A DNA stretch of 64,000 bases, from contig WVSL01000004.1 in the NCBI GenBank assembly GCA_015689685.1, positions 1 through 64,000 on the forward strand, given 5' to 3'. Source of the stretch: Rhodobacterales bacterium HKCCE2091 (GTDB lineage Bacteria; Pseudomonadota; Alphaproteobacteria; Rhodobacterales; Rhodobacteraceae). This document shows positions 24,839-33,468 of this stretch, one piece after another. Within the stretch, counting starts at the first letter, position 1; each line of letters starts with the position of its first letter. Both the position numbers and the translations under genes were made by a program. The notes below the pieces were generated by a model, which did no database searches, was not told the origin of the DNA, and saw nothing but the letters and a program-made list of their open reading frames with translations.

Positions 24839-25336
24839 ATGTCCCACTCCATCAGCCTGACCGTCAACGGCGCGCGGCACGATGTCACGCTCGAAGACGC
24901 CCGCGTGACCCTGCTCGACCTTCTGCGCGAGCGATTGCAGATGCCCGGCACCAAGAAGGGCTGCGACCGCGGCCAGTGCGGCGCCTGTACCGTCCTCGTC
25001 GACGGGCGGCGGGTCAATTCCTGCCTGACCCTCGCGGTGACCGTCGACGACAGCGATATAGTCACGATCGAGGGCCTTGCCGAGGGCGACAGCCTGCATC
25101 CGGTCCAGACCGCCTTCATCGAGCATGACGGGTTCCAGTGCGGCTACTGCACGCCGGGCCAGATCATGTCCGCCGTGGGCCTGATCGCCGAAGGCCACGC
25201 CGGCGACGATCTCGAACGCATCCGCGAGGGGATGAGCGGGAACATCTGCCGCTGCTCGGCCTACAAGGGCATCGCCGAGGCGGTGCAGGACGCGGCCCGC
25301 CGGATGGCGGCGGACGAGGAAAGGAAGAGCGCATGA
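24839..25336 (+). CDS. molybdenum hydroxylase 2Fe-2S subunit (PaoA-like)
   Basis: A 165-aa electron-transfer subunit with two [2Fe-2S] clusters. The plant-ferredoxin cluster is bound by CDRGQCGAC and the Cys of NSCLTL (residues 42-62); the second by CGYCTPGQ and CRCSAY (about 101-141). It passes electrons from the molybdenum centre to FAD. Escherichia coli PaoA carries a Tat signal, whereas this protein starts directly with the ferredoxin fold, so the enzyme should be cytoplasmic. The stop overlaps the next ATG (ATGA). Confidence 0.95.
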   Translation: MSHSISLTVNGARHDVTLEDARVTLLDLLRERLQMPGTKKGCDRGQCGACTVLVDGRRVNSCLTLAVTVDDSDIVTIEGLAEGDSLHPVQTAFIEHDGFQCGYCTPGQIMSAVGLIAEGHAGDDLERIREGMSGNICRCSAYKGIAEAVQDAARRMAADEERKSA

Positions 25337-26376
25337 GAGCCTTCGACTACACCCGCCCCGCCAGCATCGAGGAGGCGGTCGCCGCCTGGACCCCGGGCGC
25401 GGCCTATCTCGGCGGCGGCACCAACCTCGTCGACCTGATGAAGACCGGCGCCATGGGGCCGGCCAAGCTGATCGACCTGACCTGCCTGCCGGGGCTCGAC
25501 GCCATCGAGGTGAAAGGCGATGGCAGCACCCGGATCGGCGCGCTGGTGCGCAATTCCGACCTCGCCCATAACCGCGACTTCGCCGCGCGGTTCCCGATGG
25601 TCGCGGAGGCGATCCTTGCCGGGGCGTCGGCGCAGTTGAGGAACGCGGCGACCGTGGGCGGCAACCTCGTGCAGCACACGCGTTGCCCGTTTTTCCAGGA
25701 CGGGATCAGCGCCTGCAACCGGCGCGATCCCGGCATCGGATGCGATGCCATCGGCGGCGACACCGGGTCGATGGCCGTGCTCGGCTGGTCGCAATCGTGC
25801 ATCGCGACGCACCCCTCCGACTTCGCCGTCCCCCTCGCCGCGCTCGACGCCGTGATCGAGATCGCGGGGCCGAACGGCAGCCGGGAGGTGCCGATGGCGG
25901 AGTTTCATCGCCTGCCCGGCGACACGCCCGAGAAGGAAACCGCGCTGGAGCCCGGAGAGATCGTGACCGCGATCCGCCTGCCCGCCGAGGCCGCGGCCTT
26001 CGCGGCCCATTCGCGCTACCTGAAGCTGCGCGAGCGCACCTCCTTCGCCTTCGCGCTCGTCTCCGCCGCCGCCGCGCTTGTGATCGAGGACGGCCGGATC
26101 GCGGCCGCACGCCTCGCGCTCGGCGCCGTGGCCGCGAAACCGTGGCGGGTGGCGGGGGCCGAGGCGCTGATGGTCGGCGAACCGCCGAGCCCGGAGCTCT
26201 TCGCGCGGGCCGCCACCGCCGCGATGGAGGGCGCGATGCCTTCCGGCGACAATGCCCACAAGATCGAGCTCGCCCGCCGCACCGCCGCGCGCGCGCTTGC
26301 CCGTGCCGCCGCCGGAACCCCGGCGGAGATGCCGGCGCTTCCCGCTTCCGTTTTCGGAGACCCCGCCCATGCCTGA
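25333..26376 (+). CDS. molybdenum hydroxylase FAD subunit with extra Fe-S loop (PaoB-like)
   Basis: A 347-aa FAD-binding subunit of the xanthine dehydrogenase family. FAD contacts AAYLGGGTNLVDLMK (near 25-39) and ATVGGNLVQ (near 105) are clear. Between them and the core lies an insert with four cysteines (RCPFF, ACNRR, IGCDA and SCIATHPSD, about residues 119-160), the pattern of PaoB/YagS and 4-hydroxybenzoyl-CoA reductase beta subunits that bind an additional [4Fe-4S] cluster. This places the enzyme nearer to PaoABC aldehyde oxidoreductase than to ordinary xanthine or CO dehydrogenases. It overlaps the large-subunit gene by 8 nt. Confidence 0.93.
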   Translation: MRAFDYTRPASIEEAVAAWTPGAAYLGGGTNLVDLMKTGAMGPAKLIDLTCLPGLDAIEVKGDGSTRIGALVRNSDLAHNRDFAARFPMVAEAILAGASAQLRNAATVGGNLVQHTRCPFFQDGISACNRRDPGIGCDAIGGDTGSMAVLGWSQSCIATHPSDFAVPLAALDAVIEIAGPNGSREVPMAEFHRLPGDTPEKETALEPGEIVTAIRLPAEAAAFAAHSRYLKLRERTSFAFALVSAAAALVIEDGRIAAARLALGAVAAKPWRVAGAEALMVGEPPSPELFARAATAAMEGAMPSGDNAHKIELARRTAARALARAAAGTPAEMPALPASVFGDPAHA

Positions 26377-28612
26377 TCCGATCCCGATGCCGACCCGCTT
26401 CGGCTCCTCCGGCCAGCCCGTGACCCGCCGCGACGGTGTAGCGAAGGTCACCGGCGCCGCGACCTTCGCGGCCGACAACCACCCCAACGGCTTGCTTCAC
26501 GCGGTCTACGTTCCGGCCACCATCGCTCGCGGGCGGGTGGTGAGCATGGACGTCGCCGCCGCCAGGGCGCATCCCGGCGTGGTCGAGGTCTACACCCCGG
26601 ACAACTCGCTGAAACTGGCGGGCGACCCCGACGCCAAGCCGTTCATGTTCGCCTTCCGGATGCATGTCCTCCAGACCGACCGGATCGCCTACGCGAACCA
26701 GCCGATCGCGCTGGTCGTGGCCGAGACGATCGAAGCCGCGAACGAGGGCGCGCGCCTGCTCGCCCCGGTCTACGAGGCCGAAACCCCGCGCGTCACGCTG
26801 GACGACGCCGAGGGCTACAAGCCCGAGGCGGCCGGTTTCGGCGCGGCGGAGACGGTGCATGGAGACGTTGAGGCCGGTCACGCGGCGGCGGCTAAATCCG
26901 TCGACCTGACCTACGAGACCCCTTCGCAATACCACAACGCGATGGAGACCCACGCGGTCGTCGCGGAGTGGGACGGCGATCGCCTGACGCTGGACCTGCC
27001 CAACCAGGCCATCGTCATGTCGAAGGCCGCCTACGGCTACTACTTCGGGATCCCGCCGCAGAACGTGCTGATCCGCAGCCCCTACCTGGGCGGCGGCTTC
27101 GGGTCCAAGGCGATGTCCCACGCGCCCGTCATGCTCGCCATCGCCGCCGCCCGCGCCATCGGCAGGCCGGTCAAGCTGATGCTGCGGCGTGACCAGATGT
27201 TTGGCCCGGTCGGCCATCGCGGCGCGACCCGGCAGCATATCCGCATCGGCATCGACGGCGATGCGAGGATGACAGTCCTCGACCACCATTCGCTCTCCGC
27301 GACCTCCACCTTCGACGATTTCATAGAACCGGCGGCCAATGCCTCGCAGGGTCTCTACGATGCGGGCGCGCTCAGGTCGTCCCATACCGGCGTCCGGCTC
27401 GATGTCGGGACGCCGGGACCGATGCGGGCGCCGGGCGAGGCCTCGGGCTCCGCGGTGCTGGAATGCGCGATGGACGAAATGGCCGAGGCGGCGGGGATGG
27501 ACCCGCTCGAGTTCCGGCTGAAGAACTACGCCGAGACCGAGCCGGGGACCGGCAAGCCCTATTCGTCGAAGGCGCTGCGCGAATGCTACGCGCAGGGGGC
27601 CGAGCACTTCGGATGGGCTGGCCGGCCGCTGGAGGCCGGGACCATGCGCGACGAGGCCGGGATGCTGGTCGGGTGGGGCATGGGCACCGCGCTCTTCCAC
27701 GCGCCGATGTTCGCGGCCGAGGCCCGGGCGACGCTCCGGCCCGACGGCACCGGGCTGGTGGAAACCGGCGCGGCGGACATGGGGCAGGGCGCCTGGACGG
27801 CGCTGGCACAGATTGCCGCCGATGCGCTCGGCCTGCCGCTCGACAAGGTGGAATTCCGCGCCGGCACCTCCGACCTGCCCGATGGCGGGGTCGCGGGCGG
27901 CTCGGGTCACACCGCGACGGCGGGCGGAGCGCTTCATTCGGCGGGCATGGATGCCATCGCGCGGCTGGCCGAGATCGCGACCGCCGATCCGGCCTCGCCG
28001 CTGCATGGCGCGGGCAACGCGACCATCGTGGCGCGGGACGGGCGGCTGGTGGTCGAGGGCGACGAGGAACGGGGCGAGGATTTCGCCACCATCATCGCGC
28101 GCGCGGGCGGCGAGGCCGTCGTCGGCACCGGCGGCGCGTCGCGGCCGCCCGAGGCCGGGGCGGCGCATGCGATGTACGCCCACGGCGCCGTCTTCGCCGA
28201 GGTGAAGGTCGACCCTGAGCTCTACCAGATGCGGGTCACGCGGTTGGTCGGCGCCTTCGCGGCGGGGCGGATCATCAACCCGAAACTGGCCGAGAGCCAG
28301 CTTTACGGCGGGATGATCTGGGGCCTGTCCTTTGCCCTGCACGAGGAGGCGCGGCATGACCGGCGCACCGGCCGGATCGTGAACGGCGATCTCGCGGGCT
28401 ACCACGTTCCGGTCAATGCGGACGTGACCGGCTTCGACGTCATCACGGTCCACGAGGACGATCCCTACGTGAACGCGCTCGGGATCAAGGGCGTGGGCGA
28501 GATCGGGATCACCGGCACGGTCGGGGCCATTGCCAACGCGATCCGCCACGCCACCGGCACCCGCGTACGCCGGTTCCCGATCCGGATCGAGGACCTGCTC
28601 GCGGGGGGCTGA
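26369..28612 (+). CDS. molybdenum hydroxylase catalytic subunit (PaoC-like)
   Basis: A 747-aa molybdopterin-binding subunit. The N-terminal aldehyde oxidase/xanthine dehydrogenase a/b hammerhead domain covers about 25-135 (GVAKVTGAATFAADN). Cofactor-binding loops are GGGFGSKAM near 240, GPMRAPGEASG near 350, DMGQGAWTALAQIAADAL near 470 and GSGHTATAGGALHS near 510. The catalytic Glu lies in KGVGEIGITG about 40 residues from the C-terminus. The enzyme hydroxylates an aldehyde or N-heterocycle using water; the substrate cannot be read from sequence. Expression needs a molybdenum cofactor maturation factor that is not in this cluster. Confidence 0.94.
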   Translation: MPDPIPMPTRFGSSGQPVTRRDGVAKVTGAATFAADNHPNGLLHAVYVPATIARGRVVSMDVAAARAHPGVVEVYTPDNSLKLAGDPDAKPFMFAFRMHVLQTDRIAYANQPIALVVAETIEAANEGARLLAPVYEAETPRVTLDDAEGYKPEAAGFGAAETVHGDVEAGHAAAAKSVDLTYETPSQYHNAMETHAVVAEWDGDRLTLDLPNQAIVMSKAAYGYYFGIPPQNVLIRSPYLGGGFGSKAMSHAPVMLAIAAARAIGRPVKLMLRRDQMFGPVGHRGATRQHIRIGIDGDARMTVLDHHSLSATSTFDDFIEPAANASQGLYDAGALRSSHTGVRLDVGTPGPMRAPGEASGSAVLECAMDEMAEAAGMDPLEFRLKNYAETEPGTGKPYSSKALRECYAQGAEHFGWAGRPLEAGTMRDEAGMLVGWGMGTALFHAPMFAAEARATLRPDGTGLVETGAADMGQGAWTALAQIAADALGLPLDKVEFRAGTSDLPDGGVAGGSGHTATAGGALHSAGMDAIARLAEIATADPASPLHGAGNATIVARDGRLVVEGDEERGEDFATIIARAGGEAVVGTGGASRPPEAGAAHAMYAHGAVFAEVKVDPELYQMRVTRLVGAFAAGRIINPKLAESQLYGGMIWGLSFALHEEARHDRRTGRIVNGDLAGYHVPVNADVTGFDVITVHEDDPYVNALGIKGVGEIGITGTVGAIANAIRHATGTRVRRFPIRIEDLLAGG

Positions 28613-28725
28613 CCCCGCGCGGCGGGGTGTCCCGCGCGGCCGCGCTGCCACTCCCTTCCGCGCCATTGCACCCCGGCGGCGCGGCGCGCTAGCGTCTGGC
28701 GCGACCGGAAGGGGAGGGAACGCCG

Positions 28726-29970
28726 ATGATGCCGCCTGACGAATTGCTCAGGGCCATGTTCGACCGCGCCGTGGCGGTGGCCGACCCGATGGAGGTGATC
28801 GCCCCGGCGCTCCCGCCGAAACCCGAAGGACGGGTCGTGGTCGTCGGGGCCGGCAAGGCGTCGGCCCGGATGGCCGAGGCGGTGGAAGCCGCCTGGGGCC
28901 CCTGCGAGGGTCTCGTCATCACGCGCTACGGATACGCCCGGCCATGCGCGGGGATCGAGATCGTGGAGGCCGCGCACCCGGTGCCGGACGCGGCGGGTGC
29001 GGCGGCGACGGCGCGGATGCTCGACCTCGTGCGCGGCTGCGGCGCGGGGGACTTCGTGCTCGCGTTGATCTCGGGCGGGGCATCGGCGCTGCTGGTCGCG
29101 CCCGCACCCGGCGTGACGCTGGAGGAGAAACAGGCGCTGACCGCGGACCTGCTCGCCTCCGGCCTTCCCATCGGCGAGATGAACGGGATCCGGAAGGAGA
29201 TCTCGGCTGTGAAGGGCGGTCGGTTGGCCGCGGCGGCCCATCCCGCGCGGATGCTGTCGCTGGTGATCTCGGACGTGCCGGGGGATGACCCGGGCGACAT
29301 CGGCTCCGGCCCGACGGTCGGGTACGACGGCGACGCCGCGCGCGCGATCCGGGTGATGGAAGAGGCGGGCGTCGTTCCGCCCGAGGCCATCGCGTGGCAC
29401 CTGCGGGCCGGTGGCGATCCGGTCCTGCCGGGAGACCCGAGGCTGTCGCGGACCGAGACCCGCGTCATCGCCGCGCCGTCCCAGTCGCTCGCCGCCGCCG
29501 CGGACCTCGCCGAGGCCGAAGGCTGCGACGTCGAGATCCTTGGCGACGCAATCGAGGGCGAGGCGCGGGAGGTCGCGGCGGACCATGCCGACCTGGCGCG
29601 CGCGCGGCGGGCGGGCCTCACGCGGCCGCTCGTCCTCCTGTCGGGCGGGGAATGCACCGTCACCCGCCGCGGCGACGGGATCGGCGGGCCGAACGCGGAA
29701 TACGCCTTGGCGCTCGCCGTCGCGCTCGACGGCGCGCCGGGCATCCACGCCATCGCCTGCGACACCGACGGCGTCGACGGCGCGGCGGAGGTCGCGGGGG
29801 CGCTGATCGGCCCCGGAACCATCGCGGGCGACTGTGACGCGGCGCGCGCGGCGCTGGCCCGGAACGACGCGCACGGGTACTGGGAATCCCGCGGTGCCCA
29901 GGTCGTGACCGGGCCGACGCTGACCAACGTGAACGATTTCCGCGCCATCCTGATCCTGCCGGACGACTGA
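28726..29970 (+). CDS. glycerate 2-kinase (MOFRL/DUF4147 family)
   Basis: A 414-aa glycerate kinase of the class II type (TtuD/GckA), sometimes annotated as hydroxypyruvate reductase. Signatures are VVVVGAGKASARMAEA near 38-53, LISGGASALLVAP near 110, ISDVPGDDPGDIGSGPT near 180 and the MOFRL-domain motifs LLSGGECTVT and GGPNAEYALALA near 310-330, with DGVDG near 345. It phosphorylates D-glycerate to 2-phosphoglycerate. It begins 113 nt after the hydroxylase operon, with GGGGAGGGAA before ATGATG, so it may be co-transcribed; glycerate arises from glyoxylate and purine breakdown, which is a possible but unproven link. Confidence 0.93.
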   Translation: MMPPDELLRAMFDRAVAVADPMEVIAPALPPKPEGRVVVVGAGKASARMAEAVEAAWGPCEGLVITRYGYARPCAGIEIVEAAHPVPDAAGAAATARMLDLVRGCGAGDFVLALISGGASALLVAPAPGVTLEEKQALTADLLASGLPIGEMNGIRKEISAVKGGRLAAAAHPARMLSLVISDVPGDDPGDIGSGPTVGYDGDAARAIRVMEEAGVVPPEAIAWHLRAGGDPVLPGDPRLSRTETRVIAAPSQSLAAAADLAEAEGCDVEILGDAIEGEAREVAADHADLARARRAGLTRPLVLLSGGECTVTRRGDGIGGPNAEYALALAVALDGAPGIHAIACDTDGVDGAAEVAGALIGPGTIAGDCDAARAALARNDAHGYWESRGAQVVTGPTLTNVNDFRAILILPDD

Positions 29971-30162
29971 CCGCCGGGGCCGAATCATCGGCCGCCAAGC
30001 GGTGCCGGCAGATACCTTCGCGATGTTGCCGAGACGCGCCAAAGCGGCGGAAGCGCCCGTGAAAGGCCGCCTATCCACCGAAAATCCGCGCCTTTCCAGT
30101 TTCTTACCGTGACTAATTCGCTATAGTCCGCCCTTAGCGAGCCGCGGTCCCGGGAGGTTTGG

Positions 30163-30450
30163 ATGATACGTTCGGAGCTTATCCAGAAGCTGTCGGAGGA
30201 AAATCCGCACCTCTACCAGAGGGACGTCGAGCGCATCGTGAACTCCATCTTCGAGGAGATCATCGAGGCGATGGCGAAGGGCGACAGGGTCGAGCTTCGT
30301 GGCTTCGGGGCGTTCTCCGTCAAGAAGCGGGACAGCCGGGTCGGCCGCAACCCCCGCACCGGCGAAAGCGTCGCGGTCGAGGAGAAGCACGTGCCGTTCT
30401 TCAAGGCCGGCAAGCTGTTGCGCGATCGGCTGAACGGGCAGGACGGCTGA
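30163..30450 (+). CDS. ihfB: integration host factor subunit beta
   Basis: A 95-aa DNA-bending protein of the HU/IHF family, with the IHF-beta N-terminus [17 protein letters not shown] and the minor-groove arm [12 protein letters not shown]. It pairs with IhfA to bend DNA at specific sites. GGGAGG precedes the ATG at 8 nt. A TATAGT box at 30122-30127 is the best -10 candidate, with a poor -35. The following two genes (lapA-like, trpF) keep the order common in Rhodobacterales, but the usual upstream rpsA is absent; a glycerate kinase gene is there instead. Confidence 0.96.
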   Translation: MIRSELIQKLSEENPHLYQRDVERIVNSIFEEIIEAMAKGDRVELRGFGAFSVKKRDSRVGRNPRTGESVAVEEKHVPFFKAGKLLRDRLNGQDG

Positions 30451-30453
30451 CCG

Positions 30454-30816
30454 ATGATCCGCTGGCTGAAATACCTGTTCCTTGCCGCTGTCGCGCTGGT
30501 GCTCGTGGTCCTGTCCCTCGCCAACCGGGAATTCGTGACCGTCGAGACGTTGCCGCCCGGTCTCGCCGCATGGGCGGGCTGGACATACGCGATCGAGCTG
30601 CCGCTGTTTCTCGTGATACTGCTCAGCGTGATCGCGGGCCTGCTGATCGGGTTCGTCTGGGAATGGTTCCGCGAACACCGGCACCGGGCCGAGGCAAGCC
30701 GCCAGCGCCGCGCGCGCGCGAAGCTGGAACACGAGGTGCAGACGCTGAAGGGCCGCGCCAACGAGGGCAGGGACGACGTGCTCGCCCTGCTCGACGACGG
30801 CACCCGCACCGGCTGA
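30454..30816 (+). CDS. LapA/DUF1049-family inner-membrane protein
   Basis: A 120-aa protein with two membrane helices (about 5-23 and 46-68) and a basic, helical C-terminal tail ([20 protein letters not shown]). The layout fits the LapA (YciS) family, which in enterobacteria is part of the lipopolysaccharide-assembly quality-control pathway. It starts 3 nt after the ihfB stop, the same neighbourhood as in many alphaproteobacteria. Confidence 0.88.
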   Translation: MIRWLKYLFLAAVALVLVVLSLANREFVTVETLPPGLAAWAGWTYAIELPLFLVILLSVIAGLLIGFVWEWFREHRHRAEASRQRRARAKLEHEVQTLKGRANEGRDDVLALLDDGTRTG

Positions 30817-30826
30817 CCCCGATCCC

Positions 30827-31465
30827 ATGACCGTCGCGATCAAGTTCTGCGGGCTGCGCCGGCCCGCCGATGTCGCGGCCGCGGCCGATGCCGGGGCGCG
30901 CTACGTCGGCTTCGTGTTCTTCCCGAAATCGCCCCGTGCCGTGAGCGCCGCGGAGGCGCGCGCGTTGGCGCTGGAGGTTCCGGCGGGAATCGCGAAGGTC
31001 GGTCTCGTCGTCGATATGGACGACGCCGCGCTCGACACGCTCCTGGCCGAGGTCCCGCTCGACATGCTGCAGCTTCACGGCGCGGAGACACCGGCGCGCG
31101 TGGCGGAGGTGAAGGCGAGGTTCGGCCTGCCGGTGATGAAGGCGGTCGGGATCGCGACGGCGGAGGATACCGCGCGGCTCGACGCCTTCGCCCAGGTCGC
31201 GGATCAGCTCCTTGTCGACGCCAAGCCGCCCCCCGGCACCGACCGGCCCGGCGGCAACGCGGTCGCCTTCGACTGGCGGCTGGTCGCGGGGCGGCGCTGG
31301 CCGGTGCCGTGGATGCTTGCAGGCGGGTTAACGCCCGGGAACGTGGCGGAGGCCGTGCGCCTGACCGGCGCGCGTCAGGTCGATGTCAGCTCCGGCGTCG
31401 AAAGCGCGCCGGGTGTGAAGGACCCGGCGAAGATGGCGGCCTTCGCGGCGGCTCTGCGAGGCTGA
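30827..31465 (+). CDS. trpF: phosphoribosylanthranilate isomerase
   Basis: A 212-aa (beta/alpha)8 enzyme for the third step of tryptophan synthesis, isomerising N-(5'-phosphoribosyl)anthranilate. Catalytic Cys8 lies in KFCGLRRP and the general acid Asp in LLVDAKPP near residue 127. The phosphate-binding loops are LAGGLTPGN and DVSSGVES. It starts 10 nt after the lapA-like gene, so it is probably read from the ihfB promoter. trpB, its usual partner, is 2 kb downstream beyond an inverted esterase gene. Confidence 0.96.
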   Translation: MTVAIKFCGLRRPADVAAAADAGARYVGFVFFPKSPRAVSAAEARALALEVPAGIAKVGLVVDMDDAALDTLLAEVPLDMLQLHGAETPARVAEVKARFGLPVMKAVGIATAEDTARLDAFAQVADQLLVDAKPPPGTDRPGGNAVAFDWRLVAGRRWPVPWMLAGGLTPGNVAEAVRLTGARQVDVSSGVESAPGVKDPAKMAAFAAALRG

Positions 31466-31564
31466 CGCCCCGACCCGGCGGTCGGCCAGATGCCTCTGAT
31501 CACGACCGAATTCTCTTGCCGCCAACGCCCTTTCGCAGATGCGGAAAAAAGTTTGCACTGCGGC

Positions 31565-31589
31565 GGAACCCTTTGCGGGGGATGGCGTT
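31565..31589 (+). promoter_or_regulatory. consensus EcfG promoter
   Basis: GGAAC (31565-31569), a 16-nt spacer and CGTT (31586-31589) match the EcfG consensus at all nine defined positions. The predicted start point is about 31595-31597. No protein gene begins downstream on this strand before a strong terminator, so the product should be a short RNA. Confidence 0.65.
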
Positions 31590-31595
31590 GAACCG

Positions 31596-31669
31596 TGACC
31601 CTCGTGAACTGGGTAATGAGTAAATCGTGATGGCCGCGCCCGCTCCCCCCGGGCGCGGCCTTTCCTTTT
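31596..31669 (+). ncRNA. candidate stress-induced small RNA
   Basis: The segment between the consensus EcfG promoter and the end of the T-rich tract would give an RNA of about 70-75 nt. Its 5' half is unstructured (with short stop-ridden frames only), and its 3' half is a 10-bp GC hairpin whose 9-nt loop is GCTCCCCCC, a C-rich loop able to pair with purine-rich ribosome-binding sites. EcfG-dependent sRNAs with C-rich loops are known (GsrN of Caulobacter, BsrN of Brucella), but I cannot show homology. It could also contribute as a distal terminator of the ihfB-trpF transcript. Confidence 0.5.
31632..31669 (+). terminator. intrinsic terminator
   Basis: GGCCGCGCCC (31632-31641) pairs perfectly with GGGCGCGGCC (31651-31660), followed by TTTCCTTTT. 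It is oriented rightward, 166 nt after the trpF stop. On the opposite strand no T-run follows the hairpin, so it serves the esterase transcript less well. Confidence 0.85.
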
Positions 31670-31684
31670 CGCGGTTCCGCCAGC

Positions 31685-33331
31685 CTATTCCGCGCAGGCG
31701 AAGGAACCGGCCGCGGCCGCGTCGCCGCCCTGGTAGCGCGCAACGGCGGGGTAGCGGCACAGCAGGCGTTCGGCACCGCGAACGGCTTCGGGGGCTTCCT
31801 CGTTGTCGGCCCGGATGGTCGCGATCACCGCACCGGGTGCCTGGCCGTCCTCGACCCAGGCGACGAGTTCCGACAGCAGGTCGAATTCGTCCGGCGACGC
31901 GCCACCCTGACCGTGCGGCATCCCCGGAACCGGGTAGAGCGCCGCGAACTCCGCGGTGTCGGGGTTGTTGGCGTTGAGCGCCTCGAACCAGTCGGCGGTG
32001 TCGAGGAACGAGAACACCGGGTCCGACGTTCCGTGGAACACGATCATCCGCCCGCCCGCGGCTTCGAAATCCCCGAGCGTCGGGTCGTCGGCGTTCGGCG
32101 GGGTCATCACCTCCATCGCGCTTTCCGGGAAGTCATCGGTCACCGCGTCGATCTTCGGCGCGTCCTCGTCGAAATCGAAGGTCACGAGGAATTCCTGGAG
32201 CGCGGCGGGATTGCCCTCCACCTGCGTCGGCGGCGTGGTGAAGACCTGCGCCAGCGAGCCCGCCCCCATCACCGCGATCAGCGGTTGCTGTTCCCAGGGC
32301 GGGACGGAGCTTTCGAGCTTCCAGAACCGCCAGTTGCCGGACGCGATCCCGGTGTCCCAGAGCCAGTCGCTGTAAAGCTCCTCGCCCGCGCTGTTCGTCG
32401 GGCCCGCGTGGATGCGGGTCAGCGCGGCGATGTCCTCGGGCGGGGCGCAGTCGTTGCCGCCGCCCGCGCCGCAGGCAACGGAGGCCGGGTCGAATTCCGC
32501 CTGGCATCCCACCGGGTCGAGCACCAGTCCGTCCTCCAGCCCGTCGAGCCCGTCGCAGGCGGCGACGATCCCGTTCGCGACGGCGGCCAGTTCCTCCCGC
32601 GTGAAGGCCGATTGCAGCGTATCCCCGACGCTGAGCGTGGTCTGGACGTCCCAGGCATGCTGGATCGCGGCGCGGGGCAGGTTGAAGCCGGGATAGCCGA
32701 CGAGCAGGCCGTCGAACGCGTCGGGCATCCGTTCGGCGGCGATCATCGCGTGGCGGCCGCCGTTCGACCGGCCGTAGCCGTAGACGTAGTCGGGCGCGCG
32801 GCCGTAATGGGCCTCGGTCAGCGCCAGCGCGACCGGGTGCAGCGCGGCGACGGCGCCGTAGCCGTACATCCGCCGCGCCTCGAACTCCGCGCCGAAGATG
32901 TTGGACCCGGCGAGCCCGGCATCGGGGTTCGCGGATCCGTCATGGCCCGCGTCGCTGGAGACCACGGCGAAGCCCCGGGCAAGCGCGCTGTCGCCGGTCG
33001 GAACGCCGGTGCCATCGGCGCGCGCCGGCACGAGGTTGCCGTCGTTGCCGCCGTTGAACTGGTGCAGGAACCGGCCGGACCATTCGGCGGGCAGGGCAAG
33101 CTCGAACCGCAAGGCGTAGGGCCGCCCGTCGCTGCCCTCGCGCTCCGCCATCGTCCCGCGGACGCGGCAGGCGGCGACCGGGCTTTCCTCGCCCGCCGGA
33201 ACCTCCACGGCCTCGGTGATGGTCACGCCTTCGGGCGCGGCACCGGCCATGTCGGCGCAGGCGGTCTGGGCCAGCGCGGGCGCGGCAAGGCCGCCCGCCG
33301 CGAGCGCGGCGATCAGTGTGAGTCGGGTCAT
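31685..33331 (-). CDS. secreted tannase/feruloyl-esterase family hydrolase
   Basis: A 548-aa alpha/beta hydrolase. Residues 1-22 are a Sec signal peptide cut after ALAQ. The nucleophile elbow is GYGRSNGGRH near residue 190 (Ser in GRSNG), the acid lies in HGTSDPVFS near 430 and the His in GMPHGQGG near 470. Tannase-family enzymes split ester bonds of gallic, ferulic or terephthalate-type monoesters and contain paired cysteines, several of which (ACDG, VGCQ, VACG, NDCAP) are seen here. It is inserted leftward between trpF and trpB. No catabolic partner lies next to it. Confidence 0.9.
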   Translation of the reverse strand: MTRLTLIAALAAGGLAAPALAQTACADMAGAAPEGVTITEAVEVPAGEESPVAACRVRGTMAEREGSDGRPYALRFELALPAEWSGRFLHQFNGGNDGNLVPARADGTGVPTGDSALARGFAVVSSDAGHDGSANPDAGLAGSNIFGAEFEARRMYGYGAVAALHPVALALTEAHYGRAPDYVYGYGRSNGGRHAMIAAERMPDAFDGLLVGYPGFNLPRAAIQHAWDVQTTLSVGDTLQSAFTREELAAVANGIVAACDGLDGLEDGLVLDPVGCQAEFDPASVACGAGGGNDCAPPEDIAALTRIHAGPTNSAGEELYSDWLWDTGIASGNWRFWKLESSVPPWEQQPLIAVMGAGSLAQVFTTPPTQVEGNPAALQEFLVTFDFDEDAPKIDAVTDDFPESAMEVMTPPNADDPTLGDFEAAGGRMIVFHGTSDPVFSFLDTADWFEALNANNPDTAEFAALYPVPGMPHGQGGASPDEFDLLSELVAWVEDGQAPGAVIATIRADNEEAPEAVRGAERLLCRYPAVARYQGGDAAAAGSFACAE

Positions 33332-33468
33332 CCTTCAGTCCTCCCTGATGACGGGTCCAGACTTCCAGATGCACGGGGCGGCGTCAAAAATGATCCTGTC
33401 CCGCCCGCCTTGCCGCCCGACCTGCGCGCGCCTAGAAAGGGGCGCGAATTTCCGGGGAGTGGCGCGAC

